DNA from: Candidatus Heimdallarchaeota archaeon LC_3
Lineage (GTDB): Archaea; Asgardarchaeota; Heimdallarchaeia; Hodarchaeales; LC-3
Assembly (NCBI GenBank): GCA_001940645.1
Contig: MDVS01000110.1
Span: forward strand, 1-38,830
DNA: 38,830 nucleotides
Direction of reading: 5' to 3'
Position 1 is the first letter of the stretch. Each line of letters starts with the position of its first letter. The notes beneath the pieces were generated by a model. That model made no database searches. It was not told the DNA's origin and saw nothing but the letters and a program-made list of their open reading frames with translations. Shown here piece by piece: positions 33,637 through 38,830 of this stretch. Position numbers and translations under genes: made by a program.

Positions 33637-34887
33637 TTACTTATCTATAGTAATATCTTCTCCTTCTTCATATAGTTTTAATCTTCTTTTAGTTCTTCCA
33701 TATGCCTTAAAAATTAACGTATCATTTGAGATAATTTTAAATCCTTCTGGAGGGTCAATAATATATCCTTTATCGGGTCTATGTATTGCAACAATCCACA
33801 TCCCATGAACTTGATTCTCAAATTCAATTACTGTACTTCCTATCGCTTCAGAATCCTCAACTACTTCATGAATAGAAATTTTTTCCTCAGTTTCTTGAAC
33901 TATATCTTTTAATATTCTGGGAATACCTGTGTCAGATCTAATGGGGGAAACTATCAGAGCTGCGGCATCAGATATTTCTTCTAAAGCCTTAGATAGCTTA
34001 ATTATATTTAAAATTGTATCCTGTTCTTCTAATGTTTTTGGATAAATTTTCAGAGCGATATAACCCAAATTTCTTTCTAAGTGATCAAGTTCAGTTTCTA
34101 ATCTAATAACCTCATCTGCTAATCTAGAATCATTAAGCAAAAGTGACGAGAAGGCTAAATCTACTGCCAATTCAGATTTTTTCTTTAAAAAGGATAGTGA
34201 TCTGACTAAATTTTGTTCTTGTGCACTGATTTCTACAGCAGTTGGCAAGGAATCATTGTTCGATGACTCCAATGCGTCTACAATTTGGTTTTGAGAAACT
34301 AATTCCCCTTTAGATGCTAGAAAAAAAACATTAAGAGAATTTTTGGGTCCACGACAAATAACTGTATCATTTAAATTAAATTTATTTTTACTCGGATTAA
34401 TGTTGAATAAATATTTATTGTCACGGTATATAACCATGACATCTACTCCAAATAATTCTTCAAGATCTTGAATAACATGTTCTTCAAAACCTTTCCAACT
34501 AGAATCCTTTATTTTTACTCTATAGATATTTTCGTCACTTAAATTCATTATAGCTTTGAAAATCTTAGGGACAGGTTGTCCTTCGACTGAAATATGTAAA
34601 TCAGCAATATCTGCTGAAGCATTAGCTATCATACGAAGAGCAGACCCTATTTTTAAAAATGAAGCATATTCAATAGCATCATCCAGATCTCTTGTTGCTA
34701 ACATTGTTTGAATTTCTAATTTTGTGGCTAATCTATCAATCTCTTCTTCTAATCTTAAAACTTCTTTTCTTAATTTATGTGATTCATAAATCACAGATGC
34801 ATATGCTAAATCAAGTACTAATGATGTTATATTTTGCATTCTATTAAGCAAAGTAGCTACAGGCACTGGTTCATATCTTTCTGTCAA
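33637..34887 (-). CDS. Duplicated PhoU-TrkA_C regulatory protein
   Basis: 416 residues arranged as PhoU (about 10-105), TrkA_C (about 120-195), PhoU (about 225-315), TrkA_C (about 325-405). The PhoU halves are helical with matching LRKEVLRLEEEIDRL and DEVIRLETELDHLERNL stretches. The TrkA_C halves begin RVKIKDSSWKGF and include LNDTVICRGP and SNDTLIFKAYG at matching ends. TrkA_C binds small ligands such as c-di-AMP or nucleotides in other proteins and gates ion channels. The stop lies 16 bases before the natural start of the transporter gene, so it probably regulates that transporter. Confidence 0.85.
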   Translation of the reverse strand: MTERYEPVPVATLLNRMQNITSLVLDLAYASVIYESHKLRKEVLRLEEEIDRLATKLEIQTMLATRDLDDAIEYASFLKIGSALRMIANASADIADLHISVEGQPVPKIFKAIMNLSDENIYRVKIKDSSWKGFEEHVIQDLEELFGVDVMVIYRDNKYLFNINPSKNKFNLNDTVICRGPKNSLNVFFLASKGELVSQNQIVDALESSNNDSLPTAVEISAQEQNLVRSLSFLKKKSELAVDLAFSSLLLNDSRLADEVIRLETELDHLERNLGYIALKIYPKTLEEQDTILNIIKLSKALEEISDAAALIVSPIRSDTGIPRILKDIVQETEEKISIHEVVEDSEAIGSTVIEFENQVHGMWIVAIHRPDKGYIIDPPEGFKIISNDTLIFKAYGRTKRRLKLYEEGEDITIDK

Positions 34888-35060
34888 GTTTTATTCAACC
34901 ACACTCTGGTATTAAACATATAAATATTGTATTCTAAATTTTATTTATAAGAAAGTTAATGTATTTAAAAAAAAGATAGAAAGAGTATATTATATGAAAA
35001 ACCTCAATTAATGTAACAATAAATACTTTTGGGGATAATTATTTACTTTGGTGAATATTC

Positions 35061-35459
35061 ATGAAAAAATTGACAGAATTTAATGAAATTTTAGATAAAA
35101 AATCCTTTTTACATTTAGCATTTGTTAAAAAAGATGGATCTCCACATTCTACTCCAATTTGGATGGATGACGATAGAGAAAATAACATTATTTATATTAA
35201 TACTGCTACTGGAAGAGTTAAAACTCATTTAAATGTAGGATCCAAAGTTGCTGGCTCAATAATAGATCCTGATAATCCATATAACTTTTTAGGTTTTGAA
35301 GGAGCTATTATACATAAAACAGTAGGTGATTCTTCGGCAGATGATCACATAGATGCATTAGCTAAGAAATATTTAGGTCAAGATAAGTATCCTTATCGTT
35401 CCGATACAGAAACTAGAATTAAACTCACTATAAAAGTAGATAAGGTATTTGGAACGTAA
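35061..35459 (+). CDS. PPOX-class flavin/F420-binding protein
   Basis: 132 residues of the split-barrel pyridoxamine-phosphate-oxidase fold. The family strands FLHLAFVKKDGSPHSTPIWM (about 16-35), IYINTATGRVKTHLN and SIIDPDNPYNFLGFEG are present. Members bind FMN or deazaflavin F420; the archaeal ones of this length are often F420-dependent. The substrate is unknown. A T10 run follows (35499-35508). Confidence 0.85.
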   Translation: MKKLTEFNEILDKKSFLHLAFVKKDGSPHSTPIWMDDDRENNIIYINTATGRVKTHLNVGSKVAGSIIDPDNPYNFLGFEGAIIHKTVGDSSADDHIDALAKKYLGQDKYPYRSDTETRIKLTIKVDKVFGT

Positions 35460-35498
35460 ATATTTACTTTTCTAACTATGAATTTGTTTAAACTTAGA

Positions 35499-35508
35499 TT
35501 TTTTTTTT
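35499..35508 (+). terminator. T10 run after the PPOX gene
   Basis: A run of ten T lies 40 bases past the stop, a common archaeal terminator form. The next gene starts at 35656 on the same strand, with its own promoter motif. Confidence 0.45.
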
Positions 35509-35594
35509 ATTTCAAATTTCTAGATCATAACTGTTTTGGAAAGTCTTTTAATCTTTAATTTTATTATAACGATACATTCAACAAATCTTTTGAG

Positions 35595-35606
35595 TAGGTT
35601 TACCTA
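35595..35606 (+). promoter_or_regulatory. Palindromic operator candidate upstream of the TPR gene
   Basis: TAGGTTTACCTA, the same 12 bases as on the minus strand at 31897-31908 before korA. It lies 49 bases upstream of the TPR start and just before an AT-rich TATA-like run (TAATTAAAAC). Confidence 0.5.
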
Positions 35607-35655
35607 ATTAAAACAATCATAATCGAATTTTTCACTGACTTTTCAAGGTGCTTTA

Positions 35656-36804
35656 GTGCGATCAATCAAATTTAATCAATCCATTTTGCCTGTTGAATTC
35701 AAATATCATTTTACTCGACTTAAACCTGAAACAATACAATTGTGGATAGATTTTAAAGAAAAAAGTCCTCATATTTCTAGTTTTCAAACATTTCATGAGT
35801 TAACTAATACATTACTAGATGTTGTTGAAACTGAATATATTAAGGACCCTGAATTCATTTGGATTGCTACAAAAGCTGGTGTTTATTCGGGACAATTGAA
35901 TAGAATATTAGAAAATATAACGTGGAAATATCAGGAACCTTATATTCGAGGTCAAGCTGCTTTTGCTTTGACATTTAAAGGGAAAACAACTGAAGCACTT
36001 GAAATATTAAAAGCAGCTGAAACAGAAGCAGAAAAGAGCGAAGACCTAGAAATTATACTTGAATTGTTAGGGATTAAAACATTTGCACTAACAGTTGAGA
36101 ATAAGTATCAGGAAGCAATTGGTGTATTCATAAAAGCTTTACAATTTGCTAAGGAAGATAAACATCTTAATCATTGGTTACAACTCTCTCGTATCCGCTA
36201 TGCGTATTCTTTATTAAAATTAGGATATTACGAGGAGGCTACAAGAGAAAACAACAAAGTTTTATCTATTGCAAACAACCTAGGCGATAGGATTTTCAAG
36301 GTGTTCGCACTTACTGGGTTAGGCCACTGTCTAGATAGAGTTAAGAAATCAGATGATGCCTTAAAGTTATATAATAAAGCCTTAGATATATCTAGTAAGA
36401 TTAATAGTCTTAATTTATCTTCAATTATTTTGAACAGAATTGGAACGTCTATAGCATGGAGGAAAAGAAATCTTGATGGTGCAGCTGATTATTTTAAAAG
36501 ATCAATAGCCACAGCACAAGAAGGTGATGCAGATTGGTTAATGTTTGGTCCAATGGCCAATCTAGCTTTAATTAAAAAAATGTCTGGGAATTATTTTGAA
36601 GCACAAGAGTTATTTGAGGGAGTAAGGGATCGTGCAGAATCTTGTGGTATTATTAGAGATCAAATATTTGCCTACATAAATCTTTCTGATATCTACAAAG
36701 AATTGGGAGATAAAACTAAATCTATTGATTATAAAAATATAGCTCAAGAATTAGCTAAAACTTTGCAATCAGAATTTAGTGCAAATAAAGATTTCATAGC
36801 ATAA
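35656..36804 (+). CDS. TPR-repeat protein
   Basis: 382 residues, all helical. At least five TPR-like helical pairs are readable from about 95 to 370, with the W/L-G-Y/A-P pattern: AFALTFKGKTTEALEILKAA, IRYAYSLLKLGYYEEATREN, ALTGLGHCLDRVKKSDDALK, and further ones ending DIYKELGDKTKSIDYKNIAQ. The N-terminal 90 residues lack the repeat. TPR domains bind partner proteins; the partner is unknown. The GTG start has an AAGGTG ribosome site. It shares its promoter palindrome with korA. Confidence 0.8.
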   Translation: MRSIKFNQSILPVEFKYHFTRLKPETIQLWIDFKEKSPHISSFQTFHELTNTLLDVVETEYIKDPEFIWIATKAGVYSGQLNRILENITWKYQEPYIRGQAAFALTFKGKTTEALEILKAAETEAEKSEDLEIILELLGIKTFALTVENKYQEAIGVFIKALQFAKEDKHLNHWLQLSRIRYAYSLLKLGYYEEATRENNKVLSIANNLGDRIFKVFALTGLGHCLDRVKKSDDALKLYNKALDISSKINSLNLSSIILNRIGTSIAWRKRNLDGAADYFKRSIATAQEGDADWLMFGPMANLALIKKMSGNYFEAQELFEGVRDRAESCGIIRDQIFAYINLSDIYKELGDKTKSIDYKNIAQELAKTLQSEFSANKDFIA

Positions 36805-37044
36805 GATTAGCTTTATATAATAATAATGATTAAAATAATTTTATTTTTTAATTTATAGAAAAAATCTTAATATCGAATAAGAAATAGTCCTAATTATCGG
36901 TTCTTATAATTCTTTCTAATAACTAATGTGTATTTCTTATGAGATAATCTTTAATTTCACAATAATCATATTAGCAAATAAATTAGGAATTATTGAATAA
37001 ATACTAATATTTTACATTTTAATTACTATTGGATAGGCGTTACC

Positions 37045-38127
37045 TTGGTTTGGAAAATAGGGTCAGTAGGACCACAAGGAAGTGGTAAAACACGTACAAT
37101 AATGGAAGTGTGTAACCAACTTATTGAAAATAAATATTTATGGGAGGAAGAAGAAAATTTAGCTGGTACAACTATTGTAAAACCTTTTACTATACTTATT
37201 GATAATAAAAAACTAATTATCGCTGATAATCCAGGTCAAAATTCTTTAGAAATGGTAAGGAAAAGTGTTGCTCAATCAGGAGCAGATTACACAGGAATAC
37301 TAATATTTGTTGATTCTCTTCAATTTAATTTTAGAGAAATTGGATTGTTTCATGCTATGAGCATTGCAAACTATGTTAAGCAAGAAGGGCTACCTGTAGC
37401 CTTAATCACCACTAAAGCTGATTTGATTCAACGGTTTTTCCAATCTGATTTATTGACAAGAATCTGTTATATACTAGAATCAGGTGTTCAAAACATTTTT
37501 GATGGACAAAATATTCCCTATTTTGACAGAACAAGAAAGCTGCACAGTGAATTTATTTTACACATAAATGATGGATGGATTCCTTTTCTTGAATTAGAAC
37601 AAGTTTTAATAAATGCTTTGGAGTATAATATAAATCCCTTAAATGTACCTGGATTTACAATGATGAATGTTCGTCTATTTGCTAGATCAATACTGTTAGG
37701 ATATTGTCAATTTTATAAAGAGAAACATCCAGACTTTATCCAACAATATCCTATTTTTAATGCACTGTATTCTGATTATGACTTTATTAATTCATTGAAT
37801 TACAACAGACCATCAGCTATGGAGACAGGTACACCGTGGAGGTTCATAGCAGCACAATCAAAATCTAAATTCGTAGATAAAAATGAACCACCTTTTCAAC
37901 AATCAGCATTTTATGCCAATAATATTGAATTTGTTTTAAAAAATTACTGCCTTGCAAGTCCAACAAGACACATGGTCTACGAAGGAGAATTGAGACAAAA
38001 AGTCTTCGATATGGGCTGGAAATTCATAGGATCAACCTTCACTGACTCAATAACTCCAGGTGGCATCCAGAATTCAATAAACATAATTTATAAGCTAGCA
38101 GAGGCAGCAGAAGAATACTCAAAATGA
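37045..38127 (+). CDS. Divergent P-loop GTPase with long C-terminal domain
   Basis: 360 residues. The P-loop GPQGSGKT (9-16) begins the protein; switch-I-like threonines are at 42-43 (GTT); G3 is DNPGQ (61-65), keeping the Gln; and G4-like TTKAD is at 122-126. A long C-terminal region (about 190-360) resembles no domain I know, and is rich in aromatic residues. No signal peptide or lipid motif is visible. The start is TTG. The unusual fusion suggests an Arf/Sar-like or Gtr-like GTPase of Asgard archaea, with the extra domain perhaps dimerising. The TPR gene is 240 bases upstream on the same strand. Confidence 0.75.
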   Translation: MVWKIGSVGPQGSGKTRTIMEVCNQLIENKYLWEEEENLAGTTIVKPFTILIDNKKLIIADNPGQNSLEMVRKSVAQSGADYTGILIFVDSLQFNFREIGLFHAMSIANYVKQEGLPVALITTKADLIQRFFQSDLLTRICYILESGVQNIFDGQNIPYFDRTRKLHSEFILHINDGWIPFLELEQVLINALEYNINPLNVPGFTMMNVRLFARSILLGYCQFYKEKHPDFIQQYPIFNALYSDYDFINSLNYNRPSAMETGTPWRFIAAQSKSKFVDKNEPPFQQSAFYANNIEFVLKNYCLASPTRHMVYEGELRQKVFDMGWKFIGSTFTDSITPGGIQNSINIIYKLAEAAEEYSK

Positions 38128-38386
38128 ATATTTTAATAATTGAAATTGAAAAATAAAGAAAAAAAAATTAAAAAGAATATTACTAATTTTGTGTTTTTTT
38201 ATAGTAATTTCTCATCATATAATTCTTTTATTCCTTTTTTAACATGTGTTTATAAAATAATATCCGGTATATCTTATTATATCGCGTTCAACAAGCTTTA
38301 CGACCACTTTTCCTATTAATAACTCATTTATTGATTATTAAAAAGAATAGAAAATCATAAGACATCAGTACTTCCGCAAGTCTAGA

Positions 38387-38830
38387 TCAACTCCGTTCAT
38401 TTGGTCTCCAAAGTGCTTGAAGTAGACGTTTGAATCTTGAAACTGTCAAAATTAATGTACTTATTTTATAAATTTTAATAGGAAGCTCATAATTGCAAGT
38501 AACCTTTAAAACATGAGTTACTATATGCAAAAATGCATTAATACGGAGCCAAATAGCTTCAAGGATAAAACCAATTCCAATGAGAAGAAGTCGCAAAATA
38601 GAGTTTAGTGAGGTCGTTCGAGCTTGAAACTGATGTACAACGCGATATTGGGTTTCAATTCCCCAACGAGATCTATAAATTTTCTCAATGTAATCTGCTG
38701 AACCTCGAATATTGGTCGTGTACACATAGAAGTCAAGATAAACCCTTTCTGGCTTTCTGCCTTTTTTCACCTTAAGTAATTGTGCTTGTACAATGACGGG
38801 ATACCGCCGATTGTGGCACGATGTAAGTTC
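38387..38830 (-). mobile_element. C-terminal part of an IS4-superfamily (ISH3-like) transposase
   Basis: The frame is open from the right window edge and stops at 38387, giving 147 residues of a longer protein. It holds CHNRRYPVIV, the strand FYVYTTNI, and the YREK-type motif YRSRWGIETQYR (Y-x2-R-x3-E) with the last catalytic Glu, followed by RTTSLNSILRLLLIG. This is the C-terminal half of a DDE transposase of the IS4/ISH3 group. The stretch 38128-38386 should hold the element's end repeat, but I cannot define it. A GTG at 38770 is not the true start. Confidence 0.75.

Noticed and set aside
33057..33650. Plus-strand 197-codon frame opposite the transporter gene.
   Set aside because: It is antisense to clear membrane repeats of the MgtE type and has no ribosome site; long shadows are common opposite such genes.
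1..38830. CRISPR arrays, tRNA and rRNA genes.
   Set aside because: I saw no regularly spaced repeats and no T-arm sequence with a matching acceptor stem.

Overview
The window looks like part of an Asgard archaeal genome, most plausibly a Heimdallarchaeia-type lineage. The DNA is AT-rich and densely coded on both strands, and it lacks ribosomal RNA or tRNA genes that I can see. Archaeal hallmarks are a proteasome-activating nucleotidase (PAN), a two-subunit 2-oxoacid:ferredoxin oxidoreductase, a PhoU/TrkA_C regulator next to an MgtE/SLC41-type transporter, and TATA-box promoters. Asgard-like hallmarks are a Rab/Ras-like small GTPase in an apparent operon with a protein carrying two copies of a longin/roadblock-like domain, a second unusual P-loop GTPase, and B-box-like zinc proteins. 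An O2-dependent tryptophan 2,3-dioxygenase next to a kynurenine-formamidase-like gene, a 6-phosphogluconolactonase and an FAD-linked oxidase fit what is described for oxygen-exposed Heimdallarchaeia. The lineage is an inference; no marker gene was compared.

Layout. 1-6.5 kb: the end of an unknown gene, an M48 membrane protease, an RdgB/HAM1 nucleotide-cleaning enzyme, a GC-richer, probably transferred O-methyltransferase beside a badly decayed gene (about 3179-3822), a GNAT plus two membrane-protein genes, a small helical protein and a winged-helix regulator. 6.5-11.4 kb: divergent kynurenine genes, then an FAD-linked oxidase and a KBL-type PLP enzyme forming an operon. 11.7-15.6 kb: an A-type Fe-S carrier, a scar of an IS4/ISH3-like transposase (about 12190-12640), a two-zinc-finger protein, a quinone-reductase/alcohol-dehydrogenase-type enzyme, a DUF3592 protein, and a frameshifted GNAT pseudogene that runs into an IS200/IS605-like end hairpin.

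15.6-19.8 kb: the most interesting block. In transcription order it holds a CPBP (Rce1/CAAX-protease-like) membrane protease with a zinc ribbon, then a tandem longin-like protein, a Rab-like GTPase and a helical/Pro-Gln-linker protein, all on the minus strand. 20-26.6 kb is mostly core metabolism and quality control: enolase, a lipid kinase facing a PAP2 phosphatase, PAN, mannose-1-phosphate guanylyltransferase and a Nudix hydrolase. 26.7-31.9 kb: two tandem paralogous zinc-finger membrane proteins, a second A-type carrier with a Cys-rich tail, 6-phosphogluconolactonase, and korB/korA. 32.4-38.8 kb: a probable Mg2+ transporter (start region frameshifted at an A6 run) behind its PhoU/TrkA_C partner, a PPOX flavin/F420 protein, a TPR protein, a divergent GTPase, and the C-terminal part of an IS4/ISH3-like transposase that leaves the window.

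Regulatory signals: an identical 12-bp palindrome (TAGGTTTACCTA) lies upstream of korA and of the TPR gene, suggesting a shared regulator. A perfect inverted repeat overlaps the predicted start site of the winged-helix gene. All functions come from reading motifs; no database search was possible.
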